A DNA stretch of 16,143 nucleotides from Spirochaetia bacterium UBA5368 (GTDB taxonomy: Bacteria; Spirochaetota; UBA4802; UBA5368), in contig DHPI01000051.1 in the NCBI GenBank assembly GCA_002407865.1, forward strand, positions 19,492 through 35,634, written 5' to 3'. The position numbers were made by a program, and so were the translations under genes. Position 1 is the stretch's first letter. Every line of letters begins with the position of its first letter. The notes under the pieces were generated by a model. It saw only the letters and a list, made by a program, of their open reading frames with translations, made no database searches and had not been told where the DNA came from. Below are positions 1 through 7,101 of the stretch, in pieces.

Positions 1-138
1 GCAAAAATTTCCATCACACATCGAGTGTCCCTCGGAATTGCTCACAATATCAACGCTCTGCCGTCAACTAAAAGAAATTTTTTAAAAAATTCAGAAAAAA
101 TTAAACACAATATGAATCGTATGAAAAACACTCATATT

Positions 139-168
139 TTGAAATAAACACGTATATTTGGATATAAA
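139..168 (+). promoter_or_regulatory. Candidate sigma-70-type promoter upstream of flaB
   Basis: TTGAAA at 139-144 and TATAAA at 163-168 are separated by 18 bases, a reasonable housekeeping promoter. It would start transcription near 175 and give flaB a leader of about 105 bases. The whole stretch 60-200 is very AT-rich, and 76-91 is a perfect 16-base A/T palindrome, so chance matches are likely. It competes with the sigma-28-like element just downstream. Confidence 0.35.
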
Positions 169-184
169 TGCCAAAATCAGCACC

Positions 185-212
185 TAAAAGATTTTTTTAA
201 AACTGACGAATG
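185..212 (+). promoter_or_regulatory. Candidate sigma-28 (FliA)-like promoter of flaB
   Basis: TAAAAGAT begins at 185 and GACGAATG lies at 205-212. The FliA consensus is TAAA, 15 bases, then GCCGATAA. Here the TAAA is intact, the spacer is 16, and the -10 keeps G.CGA but matches only 4 of 8 positions. Transcription would begin near 220, so the message would still contain the hairpin at 241-258. Flagellin genes are common sigma-28 targets, which supports the assignment, but the match is imperfect. Confidence 0.35.
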
Positions 213-240
213 AGAGAATGATAATTTCGGAATCATAACC

Positions 241-276
241 GCTATCAAGGACGATAGCTCTACAATTCAAGGAGGA
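241..276 (+). promoter_or_regulatory. flaB leader: GGA-loop hairpin plus GGA-rich Shine-Dalgarno
   Basis: GCTATC (241-246) and GATAGC (253-258) form a 6-bp stem whose 6-base loop is AAGGAC. The Shine-Dalgarno sequence follows as AAGGAGGA (269-276), five bases before the flaB ATG. A GGA in a hairpin loop paired with a second GGA in the ribosome-binding site is the arrangement bound by CsrA. CsrA is known to repress flagellin translation in Bacillus (hag) and in Borrelia (flaB). The two GGA motifs are about 22-25 bases apart, a distance one CsrA dimer can bridge. The structure is visible; the CsrA role is inference. Confidence 0.5.
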
Positions 277-280
277 ATCA

Positions 281-1129
281 ATGATTATCAACCACAACAT
301 AAGCGCCATATTCTCCCATAGAACCCTCAAGTTCCATGACTGGAGCATGACTTCGGACATCGAAAAACTGTCATCCGGCATGAGAATTAATAAAGCAGGC
401 GATGACGCATCGGGTCTTGCCGTATCGGAAAAAATGCGCTCCCAGATTCAGGGTCTCCGCCAGGCCGAGCGAAACACCGAAGACGGCATGTCCATGATTC
501 AGACCGCAGAAGGATATCTGCAGGAAACTCACGAAATATTGCAGAGAATCCGCGTACTTGCGGTGCAGGCGGCGAACGGCGTCTACACCCCCGAAGACCG
601 TCAGCTCATCCAGGTTGAAATCTCAGAGCTGGTTGACGAGGTGGACCGCATCTCCTCACAGGCCGAATTCAACAAGATGAAGCTCCTTACCGGATCGTTC
701 GCGCGACTGCATCCGACCGCATCGATGTGGTTCCACATGGGACCGAATATGCATCAACGCGAGCGCGTATTCATCGAAACGATGACCACGGCGGCGCTCG
801 GCCTTCGCAATCCGACCGTCCTGACGTTCATTTCGATATCGACACCCGGCAAGGCAAACGCGGTCATCGGCGTTGCCGATGAGGCGCTGCGCATTATATC
901 GAAGCAGCGGGCCGACCTCGGCGCGTATTACAACAGGCTCGAGCACGCGGCGAAGGGCCTTATGAACGCGTATGAAAACACACAGGCGTCTGAAAGCCGC
1001 ATACGCGACACCGATATGGCCGAGCAGATGTCTTCCTTTGTACGGTACCAGATTTTAACACAGGCGGCAACCGCAATGCTGGCGCAGGCAAACACGAAAT
1101 CTCAGTCAGTATTACAACTGTTGAAATAA
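281..1129 (+). CDS. flaB: Flagellin FlaB, periplasmic flagellar filament core protein
   Basis: A 282-residue flagellin that builds the core of the spirochaetal periplasmic flagellum. The N-terminal D0/D1 region (about 1-140) has the expected [32 protein letters not shown] and IQTAEG motifs. The C-terminal region (about 195-282) has [27 protein letters not shown] and the helical tail MLAQAN. The short central part contains [10 protein letters not shown] followed by QRERV, a signature of spirochaete FlaB rather than of enteric flagellins; there is no large variable outer domain. The ATG at 281 is fixed by GGAGG at 271-275. The nearest relatives by eye are Leptospira FlaB proteins. It appears monocistronic, with its own promoter region and a terminator 29 bases after the stop. 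The first 30 residues depart somewhat from the usual form ([10 protein letters not shown]) but stay in frame. Confidence 0.97.
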   Translation: MIINHNISAIFSHRTLKFHDWSMTSDIEKLSSGMRINKAGDDASGLAVSEKMRSQIQGLRQAERNTEDGMSMIQTAEGYLQETHEILQRIRVLAVQAANGVYTPEDRQLIQVEISELVDEVDRISSQAEFNKMKLLTGSFARLHPTASMWFHMGPNMHQRERVFIETMTTAALGLRNPTVLTFISISTPGKANAVIGVADEALRIISKQRADLGAYYNRLEHAAKGLMNAYENTQASESRIRDTDMAEQMSSFVRYQILTQAATAMLAQANTKSQSVLQLLK

Positions 1130-1157
1130 TAACGAGCCACCATCGCAGTACCATTCG

Positions 1158-1184
1158 AAAGCCGGGCCCTCCCACCCGGCTTTT
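1158..1184 (+). terminator. Rho-independent terminator of flaB
   Basis: AAAGCCGGG (1158-1166) pairs perfectly with CCCGGCTTT (1175-1183) around an 8-base C-rich loop, and the 3' arm runs into TTTT (1181-1184). It lies 29 bases after the flaB stop codon, so flaB is most likely transcribed alone. The T tract is short but the 9-bp GC-rich stem is strong. Confidence 0.85.
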
Positions 1185-1488
1185 GCCGTTAGAAAGTTTT
1201 CATCCAGCCGCGAGCTGGCTGAAGGCGAACTGGCGTTTCGCACACTGACCAAGTTCAACAATGCCCCGTCTCCGTAATTCATGGCGGGGGGCTTACGTAT
1301 TACAACTCCGCGAGCTCGCGGGCATTCTTTCCAAACAACGACCTGACATGAAGATTCTGTTTTCCTCCGGTTACACGGATGACGTTATTCTACGTCATGG
1401 CATCATTGAGCGGGACATACAGTTCATAGAAAAACCCTACACACCACAGAACCTCGCGGTGAAAATCCGCACCATGCTTGACGGATAA
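1185..1488 (+). pseudogene. Remnant of a hybrid sensor histidine kinase (receiver-domain 3' end)
   Basis: The frame from 1261 to 1488 encodes, from about residue 17, RELAGILSKQRPDMKILFSS and then GYTDD, EKPYT and a final KIRTMLDG. This is the alpha-3 to alpha-5 end of the receiver domain that closes hybrid PAS-sensor kinases, including the signalling Ser in LFSSGY and the conserved Lys-Pro in EKPYT. The acidic pocket and phospho-acceptor Asp are absent. The preceding residues (MPRLRNSWRGAY) do not resemble a receiver. A second frame, 1185-1259, reads SSRELAEGELAFRTLTKF before a stop, which resembles the linker before a PAS domain. Two kinase-like pieces in different frames, with the middle missing, indicate a deleted and frameshifted gene. 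The 75-residue frame has no convincing ribosome-binding site. A functional small protein cannot be excluded. Confidence 0.7.
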
Positions 1489-1542
1489 CGGCATCGCACC
1501 CCGCGCACGGCCAGCGCATCCCCGCATGCCCCGGAAATGTAC

Positions 1543-1569
1543 TTGCATAATTATGCTTCAAATTAAATA
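1543..1569 (+). promoter_or_regulatory. Candidate promoter with 12-base palindrome upstream of pcrA
   Basis: TTGCAT (1543-1548) could be a -35, with AT-rich TAAATA at 1564-1569 as a poor -10 at a short 15-base spacing. GCATAATTATGC at 1545-1556 is a perfect 12-base palindrome overlapping the presumed -35, so a repressor could bind there. One such palindrome is expected by chance every few kilobases, so position is the only argument for function. Confidence 0.3.
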
Positions 1570-1608
1570 GTGCAAATCCCTTGTAACGATTATCCACACG
1601 GAAAGACA

Positions 1609-3831
1609 ATGAACCTTCTTGATAATCTTAATCCCCAGCAGCAAAGCGCGGTGTGCAACACCGAGGGGCCGCTGCTTATTTTCGCCGGCGCAGGTTCTGG
1701 CAAGACCCGCGTCATCACACACCGTATCGCCTATCTCATCAGGGAAAAAGGGGTGCCGCCGTACGCGATAATGGCCGTGACCTTCACCAACAAGGCCGCC
1801 GAGGAGATGAAAAAACGGGTGGCCGGCCTTATCGGCCCCACCGGTGAAAGCGTGTTCATCAAAACCTTTCATTCCGCGGCGGTGTTCATCCTCCGCAGAT
1901 ACGGCGAGATGATCGGCATCCCCAGGACATTTTCCATATACGACACCCGTGACCAGGAAGTGCTTATCAAGGAGATACTCCTCGAAATGCGGCTCGATCC
2001 AAAGAAGATCCGTCCGGCCGCGATAGCATCGCAGATATCTGGCATCAAGGACAGAGCCGAAATTCTCGAGGGTGTCGATCTCATGAAGCTCATGCCGAAA
2101 GGGTACTCCTTCAACTTCAGCGAGATATACGATAAATATCAGGAACGGCTGAATGCCGTCAACGCGCTCGACTTCAACGACCTGCTTATTAAAACCGTCG
2201 TGCTTATGCGCGACCGTCCCGATGCGCTTGCCAAACTGCAGCAACGCTGGCGCTATTTCATGATCGACGAGTACCAGGACACGAACTTTGCGCAGTACCT
2301 CATATGTAAATACCTCTCGTCGGCGTCGCGCAACATCTGTGTCGTGGGCGACGACGATCAGTCCATTTACTCGTGGCGGGGCGCCGACATCCGCAACATC
2401 CTGAACTTCGAGCGCGATTTCGAGGAAGCCGCCGTCGTCACGCTCTCGGAAAACTACCGCTCGTCCGTGCAGATACTCGACGCGGCGTCGAGCGTTATCC
2501 GAAACAACAAAAACCGCAAGGATAAAAAACTACACGCGTGGCGTGGCGACGGAGAGCCCGTGGCATGGTGCCTCGCGAACAACGAATACGGCGAGGCCGA
2601 CTACGTTATCAGCAAGATACAATCGCTGAAAAGCATGGAGAAACTTGAAAACGGTGACTTCGCCATATTCTACCGCACCAACGCCCAGTCGCGAGTGTTC
2701 GAAGAAGTGCTGACGCGGGCAAACATCCCGTACCGCGTCGTCGGCGGATTGAAATTCTACGACCGCAAAGAAGTCAAAGACATCCTCGCCTATCTGCGCT
2801 TCATAACCAACCCGCTCGATGTCGTTTCGCTGCTGCGAATCATCAACACCCCGGCCAGGGGGATCGGCGCCGCAACGATCGACAAGCTGCGCGATACCGC
2901 CTACGCACAGGGCGTCACCGAATGGGATGTGATTGTCGGCAAACATCCAATCAAGGGAAAGGCCCCCGCCGGCATTGCGAATTTCAGGGACATTGTCAGC
3001 GCGGGAATGGAAATGGCCGCGGGCATACCGGCAAGCTCGAAGCTGTCGTCGCTTGTGAAGCATATCATCGACATCTCCGGCTACAAAAAGAACCTTGAGG
3101 ATGAAGACAGCGATGAAAGCAAATCGCGTCTGGAAAACATCGACGAGCTGCTCAACAGCGTCTTCGAGTATGAAGCGCGAAACCCCGAGGCCACGCTGGA
3201 CCAGTTTTTGCAGGATATTTCGCTTCTTACCTCGGAGGACTCCCCTGAAAACGTCGCCGGCGCCGCCGCGACCGCCGTTTCGCTTATGACCGTTCATAAC
3301 GCGAAGGGGCTCGAGTTTCCTGTCGTGTTTCTTACGGGGATGGAGGAGGGAATTTTCCCCCATATAAACTCAAGCGATACCGATGAAGCGATCGAAGAAG
3401 AGCGGCGGCTTTGTTACGTTGGCATAACCAGGGCGATGGACCGCGTATTCATTACGAGCGCGGAGATACGACGAAGTTATAGCGGTATCGATTATAAATC
3501 ACCGTCCCGTTTTATCATGGAAATACCCGAGGGATCGCTTTCCATATCCGAGTATTCAGAGAACGGATTCTCTTCGCCCGCCAGCGGGAACAAATGGAAC
3601 GCCAGGCCGTACGGCGTCGCACAGCGTACACCCCATAAAACACCAGCGGTACAGACAAGCAGCTCGGGCTTTAAAATCCGCGAGACGGTGATACACCCTC
3701 GATTCGGCAGGGGAAAAGTCATCAGCATCGAAGGCGCCGGCGACAATACCAAGATAACCATCGTCTTCAGCAACGGGGATCGAAAAACCTTTCTGGAAAA
3801 ATACACGCCGCTGGAAAAAGCTCCGCGGTGA
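1609..3831 (+). CDS. pcrA: ATP-dependent DNA helicase PcrA/UvrD (superfamily 1A)
   Basis: A 740-residue 3'-5' DNA helicase acting in nucleotide excision repair, replication restart and removal of stalled RNA polymerase. All SF1A motifs are present in order: Q motif LNPQQQSAV (7-15), Walker A AGAGSGKT (26-33), Ia TFTNKAAEEM, II DEYQD (220-224), III GDDDQSIYSWRG (247-258), IV SENYRS (about 282-287), V VHNAKGLEF (562-570) and VI YVGITRA (603-609). The last 60 residues (VIHPRFGRGKVISIEG and on) match the Tudor-like C-terminal domain of PcrA, which contacts RNA polymerase in Bacillus, so the call is PcrA rather than Rep. The frame is open from a GTG at 1570, but the ATG at 1609 is preferred: GGAAAG lies just upstream (1600-1605) and the Q motif then starts at the usual distance. 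It stands alone between the kinase remnant and the STAS gene. Confidence 0.95.
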   Translation: MNLLDNLNPQQQSAVCNTEGPLLIFAGAGSGKTRVITHRIAYLIREKGVPPYAIMAVTFTNKAAEEMKKRVAGLIGPTGESVFIKTFHSAAVFILRRYGEMIGIPRTFSIYDTRDQEVLIKEILLEMRLDPKKIRPAAIASQISGIKDRAEILEGVDLMKLMPKGYSFNFSEIYDKYQERLNAVNALDFNDLLIKTVVLMRDRPDALAKLQQRWRYFMIDEYQDTNFAQYLICKYLSSASRNICVVGDDDQSIYSWRGADIRNILNFERDFEEAAVVTLSENYRSSVQILDAASSVIRNNKNRKDKKLHAWRGDGEPVAWCLANNEYGEADYVISKIQSLKSMEKLENGDFAIFYRTNAQSRVFEEVLTRANIPYRVVGGLKFYDRKEVKDILAYLRFITNPLDVVSLLRIINTPARGIGAATIDKLRDTAYAQGVTEWDVIVGKHPIKGKAPAGIANFRDIVSAGMEMAAGIPASSKLSSLVKHIIDISGYKKNLEDEDSDESKSRLENIDELLNSVFEYEARNPEATLDQFLQDISLLTSEDSPENVAGAAATAVSLMTVHNAKGLEFPVVFLTGMEEGIFPHINSSDTDEAIEEERRLCYVGITRAMDRVFITSAEIRRSYSGIDYKSPSRFIMEIPEGSLSISEYSENGFSSPASGNKWNARPYGVAQRTPHKTPAVQTSSSGFKIRETVIHPRFGRGKVISIEGAGDNTKITIVFSNGDRKTFLEKYTPLEKAPR

Positions 3832-3838
3832 TTAATAC

Positions 3839-3867
3839 TTGACACAGGCCGCGAAATTTTTATTAAA
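3839..3867 (+). promoter_or_regulatory. Sigma-70-type promoter for the STAS gene
   Basis: A perfect -35, TTGACA (3839-3844), begins 8 bases after the pcrA stop. TATTAA (3861-3866) lies at 16 bases, with TTAAAT (3863-3868) as an 18-base alternative. Transcription from here would give the STAS message a leader of over 110 bases. A second -10-like TACGATAA at 3951-3958 resembles the sigma-28 -10, but no TAAA lies at the right distance. Confidence 0.5.
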
Positions 3868-3991
3868 TTATGTGAGTTAGGCGATTTTTTATTTCACAGT
3901 CTCCATATTTTGGACAGGCTGTGCTTAACAATTTGCTAAAAAGCCCCGAATACGATAAAAATGGTTTTCATTATCCCACCAGGAGAAGAGC

Positions 3992-4351
3992 ATGACCAGC
4001 ACACATAAGGTTTCTTCTGAAATGATGGACGATACGCCGATTCTCATTATCGAGGGCGACATGACATCCGAATCCGACGCGGATATAATGAAGCATTACC
4101 GCCACGTACGGGAAAAATACATGCCGAAAAATATGATAATTAATTTCGAGCGCACAAATTATATCAATTCCGCGGGCATCGCCACGCTTATTAACATAAT
4201 CCAGGATTTAACCGACCATAACGGAAAAATCGCGATGGTCGGCCTTTCGAACCACTTTCAGAAGGTAATGGATATCGTCGGTATTACCGATTTTGTAAGC
4301 GTCTTTGAATCCGATACGGACGCGATCATCAATATAAAAACAAACGGTTAG
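3992..4351 (+). CDS. STAS-domain anti-sigma-factor antagonist
   Basis: A 119-residue single-domain protein of the SpoIIAA/RsbV type. In this family, an anti-sigma-factor kinase phosphorylates a serine at the start of a helix, and the dephosphorylated protein sequesters that kinase to release a sigma factor. The motif FERTNYINSAGIATL (52-66) marks the site, with Ser60 the likely phospho-acceptor. Beta strands ILIIEGDM (17-24) and NMIINF (47-52) precede it, and IAMVGLSNHFQKVMDIVG (80-97) completes the fold. The start is fixed by AGGAG at 3981-3985, six bases before ATG. No partner kinase or phosphatase is encoded nearby, so the regulated sigma factor is unknown. The 3' end overlaps the convergent oxidoreductase gene by 4 bases. 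The STAS fold is clear; the target is not. Confidence 0.9.
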   Translation: MTSTHKVSSEMMDDTPILIIEGDMTSESDADIMKHYRHVREKYMPKNMIINFERTNYINSAGIATLINIIQDLTDHNGKIAMVGLSNHFQKVMDIVGITDFVSVFESDTDAIINIKTNG

Positions 4352-6279
4352 CCGTTCGGGCCGACAAGGAAATCAAGGCCGAGCTTCCGTAATGTCGCCG
4401 CCTTCGGAATCCCATCTTTATCCCATCCACGAAGGCGATAATACTTCGGGATCATCTTCTTCAAGGGGACCACAGATCTCTTATTCCCGGCGATAAGCCG
4501 CTCGTCGGTAAACCGTTTCGGCAGCGTATCGTCATTTCTGCTCGCGCCTTCGCGTATATTGAACATGCGCTCGAGCGTATAGCCACGTTCGCCCACGAGA
4601 TAAAATTTTCCAAAGTCCATTTTCATGCCGGTCGCGAGGCTCAACGCTTTTGAGTGAGGAAGCATCGGGAGATGGAATTTCATCAGCGATTTCGGCATAG
4701 CCACGACCGCATCTATCAACGGCCACGAGTATGTCATAAGAGCGGTGACAATCGAAGAGAGAATTTTACTGCCGGGCACCTTGAAGGCGGCTGACGGAAC
4801 GAACGTCCATGACGTAAACAGGCAATTCCCCCCCGCGCTGATCGCGGCAAGCAGGTTCTGATCGAGGATTGTCCATGACGGCTTCGACCTGTAATGAAAC
4901 TGGTTCAGGTTTACCGGCCCCGTGGCCTCGAAATATATAAGATACCCGCCGTCAAGGTGGCACGCCCCCCGGCTCGCGGTCGCATATCCAAGAGCGTGGC
5001 CCACTGCGCCCCGTGGCTCGTACGCGGCAAGTTCAAGCCCCTTGACATGCGGCGCAAAATCCCCGCCACCGTACTTTTTCGAAAGATACCGCACGCCCTC
5101 GGCGAGATCGGCGCCCACGCCGCGGCGGCAGGCGATATCGCTGATGATCTGCGAAATATTCTCCTTTTTACCAAACTCAATGCCGTTTTTCCACAGGCCC
5201 TTTTCGTTCAACTCCGCGGCAAATCCGAAGACGGTGCCGACGCTGATGGCGTCGATCCCCAGAAGATCAAGCTCGTAATTCCACCTGAGTATCGCTTCCA
5301 TGTCGTTAATAAGCATGTTCGAGCCGAGCAGGCACAGTATCTCGTATTCCGGCCCCTTGACATCCTTCCCATCGATGTTCACCACCCTGCCGCACCGGAT
5401 GGGGCATGAGAGGCACCCCATATTTTTTACGAGAAATTCATCCGAGAGACGCTCACCGCCGATCATGTAGGCGTCGGCATAGCTGCCGGTGGAAAAATTT
5501 TTCGTCGGGAGGGCGTTCTTTACAGAAAGCGCGGTAAGGAAACCGGCGGTACCGTATCTGGGCGCGCTCTCGCCTGTGGCAGGATGGTCTTTCAGCATTT
5601 TTGTCCACTTTTTCACCAGCGCCTTAAATTCTTCCGGTTTGTCGAGCTCGATTTTCCCGGCGCCGACGGCTATCATCCCCTTGCAGTTTTTCGATCCCAT
5701 TACCGCGCCCATACCGCACCGACCATGAATCCTCTCCTGCGAAACAATCACCGCATATTTAACGAGATTCTCACCAGCGGGCCCGATGGCCATGGTGCCG
5801 CCCTTTCCGTGCCTTTCAATAAACAGGTGCTGCGTTTCCTCGGTATTTTTCCCCCAGATGTCCGTTGCGTCTTCTAATGTAACGCCATTTTCAGTAATTG
5901 CGATATATACGGGGCTGGCAGACTTTCCCCGCACCACCATACCGTCATATCCGCACCGTTTGAGGTATATGCCAAAATTTCCCCCGCTGTTCGAATGGCC
6001 GATCAAACCGGTGAGAGGGCTTTTCGCGGAAATATCAAACCTGCTGGAACTTGGCGCGTTTGTCCCGGTAAGCGGCTCGGTCATAATGACCAGAACATTC
6101 TCGGGTGAAAGCGGATCGATTCCGCCTCGAAGCTCATCCCACAAAATTTTAGTCGAAAGGAACCTGCCGCCAAGAAACAGCTCTCTGTCGCTGTCTGTTA
6201 CCGGATACTCGCCTACGGAACCCGTCGTGAGATTGATATCCATCACCCTGCCCGTATACCCTTTGTAATTGCTTGCCAT
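4348..6279 (-). CDS. Aldehyde:ferredoxin oxidoreductase family, tungsten/molybdenum-pterin enzyme
   Basis: A 643-residue cytoplasmic enzyme of the AOR family, which oxidises aldehydes to carboxylates with ferredoxin as electron acceptor (or works in reverse) using a bis-pterin W or Mo cofactor and a [4Fe-4S] cluster. The N-terminal domain starts with the family pattern GYTGRVMDINLTTG (7-20) and EYPVTDSDRELFLGGRFLST. Cluster ligands are visible as C289-x2-C292-x3-C296 and C486, the family spacing. Cofactor-domain motifs include GPAGENLVKYA (166-176), GRCGMGAVMGSKN (186-198), LLGIDAIS (339-346) and RGACHLDGG (437-445). The length is normal and no key residue is missing. GAGGATGGAG just upstream is the ribosome-binding site. 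It has its own promoter (6327-6355) and is separated from the upstream MarR operon by a terminator. Substrate range cannot be read from sequence. The enzyme suggests an anaerobic host. Confidence 0.94.
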   Translation of the reverse strand: MASNYKGYTGRVMDINLTTGSVGEYPVTDSDRELFLGGRFLSTKILWDELRGGIDPLSPENVLVIMTEPLTGTNAPSSSRFDISAKSPLTGLIGHSNSGGNFGIYLKRCGYDGMVVRGKSASPVYIAITENGVTLEDATDIWGKNTEETQHLFIERHGKGGTMAIGPAGENLVKYAVIVSQERIHGRCGMGAVMGSKNCKGMIAVGAGKIELDKPEEFKALVKKWTKMLKDHPATGESAPRYGTAGFLTALSVKNALPTKNFSTGSYADAYMIGGERLSDEFLVKNMGCLSCPIRCGRVVNIDGKDVKGPEYEILCLLGSNMLINDMEAILRWNYELDLLGIDAISVGTVFGFAAELNEKGLWKNGIEFGKKENISQIISDIACRRGVGADLAEGVRYLSKKYGGGDFAPHVKGLELAAYEPRGAVGHALGYATASRGACHLDGGYLIYFEATGPVNLNQFHYRSKPSWTILDQNLLAAISAGGNCLFTSWTFVPSAAFKVPGSKILSSIVTALMTYSWPLIDAVVAMPKSLMKFHLPMLPHSKALSLATGMKMDFGKFYLVGERGYTLERMFNIREGASRNDDTLPKRFTDERLIAGNKRSVVPLKKMIPKYYRLRGWDKDGIPKAATLRKLGLDFLVGPNG

Positions 6280-6311
6280 AGCTCCATCCTCGGGAATAAA
6301 TCACATTCAAT

Positions 6312-6330
6312 AAATGAATTTAGTTCATTT
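6312..6330. promoter_or_regulatory. Operator-like inverted repeat over the oxidoreductase -10
   Basis: AAATGAA (6312-6318) and TTCATTT (6324-6330) are perfect 7-base arms around the 5-base spacer TTTAG. The site overlaps the -10 hexamer of the promoter at 6327-6355 and the expected start point, the usual position of a repressor operator. The arm size and spacing suit a dimeric winged-helix regulator such as the MarR protein encoded at 7954-8391. A related half, ATGAAAATAAATT on the minus strand, lies upstream of that marR gene (8428-8440). Confidence 0.45.
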
Positions 6331-6355
6331 TAATTTACACAATCTCTGGAATCAA
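6327..6355 (-). promoter_or_regulatory. Sigma-70-type promoter of the oxidoreductase gene
   Basis: On the minus strand, TTGATT (6355-6350) and TAAAAT (6332-6327) are separated by exactly 17 bases. Each hexamer matches the consensus at four or five positions. The expected start point falls about 40 bases upstream of the oxidoreductase ATG at 6279. The promoter lies directly downstream of a terminator, so the gene is independently transcribed. Confidence 0.55.
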
Positions 6356-6358
6356 CAC

Positions 6359-6407
6359 AAAAATTCATGACACCGAAAAAACATACACCCCCCGGCGTCA
6401 TGAATTT
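6359..6407 (-). terminator. Terminator closing the marR-SDR-membrane protein operon
   Basis: AAATTCATGAC (6361-6371) and GTCATGAATTT (6397-6407) are perfect 11-base inverted arms, extended inward by CCG/CGG after one mismatch to about 14 paired bases. The loop is 17 bases. On the minus strand the hairpin ends in five T residues (6363-6359), and it begins 14 bases after the stop codon at 6422. That is a classic intrinsic terminator for the minus-strand operon. Confidence 0.75.
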
Positions 6408-6421
6408 CGCGCTAACGCCGG

Positions 6422-7075
6422 TTATTGCACGCCGACCCATGCCGTTGGCGGCCCAATCAGCACAAACGGGGCCGGATTGATCGCACCCCCGCCGAGCGCC
6501 ATGTGGCCCATGCCAAGATAGAGATTAGCATTTATTTTTCGAATTTCATCGTGCATGGAATGAACGGCGCCGCCGTTATATGGGCGGTAATCAAGATGAA
6601 AAGAATTCTTTTTATCAATCGTAGATATTCCCATATAGGTATTCATTTTTCGCGTTCTGGCCGTAGTCATATCGCCATTCTTCCCGGCAACCGAGAAAAG
6701 GTTGTAGCCCCAGCCCTTATCCTTCTCGAATGGATAGAAGGCCTTGCCTTCCCAGAGGCCCGGACCGAAGAAGTGATGGGTAAAATAATCCGCTCCGGCA
6801 GCCATTATCCCCGCGTTGATGGTCCTGGCGCGATACTCGCCCTTCATCTCTGCAAATTCAGGAGCCGGGGCAGCGTAAAAAAGCTGAAATATCCGGGCTT
6901 TACTGAGTTTCTCGATATCAGCCACTGTCGCCTTTTCCGGCGACACGCCGAGGATTTCCCCCATGCTCTGCCCCCTGTACTCGCCGCCCTTCTGTAAAAT
7001 ATTAATCCCGGTCAGAAGTATAGTTACAAGAATAAGACACCCTATCACTATTCCCGTTATTTTCAATGCTTTCAT
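6422..7075 (-). CDS. Membrane-anchored protein of unknown family
   Basis: A 217-residue protein not assigned to a family. Residues 6-27 form one hydrophobic segment after a short Lys-containing N-terminus, so it is probably anchored in the inner membrane with most of the chain outside the cytoplasm. VIGC at 10-13 meets a loose lipobox, but the hydrophobic run continues well past the Cys, which argues against a lipoprotein. The soluble part has two GEYR motifs (31-34, 79-82), LWEGKAFYPF (107-116), a GWGYNLF segment, and a C-terminal block from LDYRPYNGG through VHSMHDEIRK to a Gly/Pro-rich end. Aromatic-Gly alternation and GxW/LWxGK-type motifs recall lipocalin-like or GXWXG-type beta-barrel proteins, but this is weak. 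AAGGAGA precedes the ATG. It follows the SDR gene by 26 bases and is last in the operon. Confidence 0.85.
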   Translation of the reverse strand: MKALKITGIVIGCLILVTILLTGINILQKGGEYRGQSMGEILGVSPEKATVADIEKLSKARIFQLFYAAPAPEFAEMKGEYRARTINAGIMAAGADYFTHHFFGPGLWEGKAFYPFEKDKGWGYNLFSVAGKNGDMTTARTRKMNTYMGISTIDKKNSFHLDYRPYNGGAVHSMHDEIRKINANLYLGMGHMALGGGAINPAPFVLIGPPTAWVGVQ

Positions 7076-7101
7076 TTTTTTCTCCTTTCATCTTCGTTGT
7101 A

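Noticed and set aside
1109..1307. 11-base direct repeat GTATTACAACT at the flaB 3' end (1109-1119) and inside the kinase remnant (1297-1307)
   Set aside because: It could mark a deletion junction, as both read VLQL, but a window of this size should contain many 11-base repeats by chance.
2530..3363. Open frame of 277 codons antisense to pcrA
   Set aside because: The plus strand carries all helicase motifs in order; the antisense product resembles nothing and is a composition shadow.
3871..3898. TGTGA and TCACA arms resembling a CRP site upstream of the STAS gene
   Set aside because: The arms are 18 bases apart instead of 6, so they do not form a CRP-type site; a 5-base match is expected by chance.
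3895..3923. Imperfect hairpin CACAG/CTGTG as a possible pcrA terminator
   Set aside because: The stem is short with internal loops, there is no T tract, and it lies after the likely STAS promoter.
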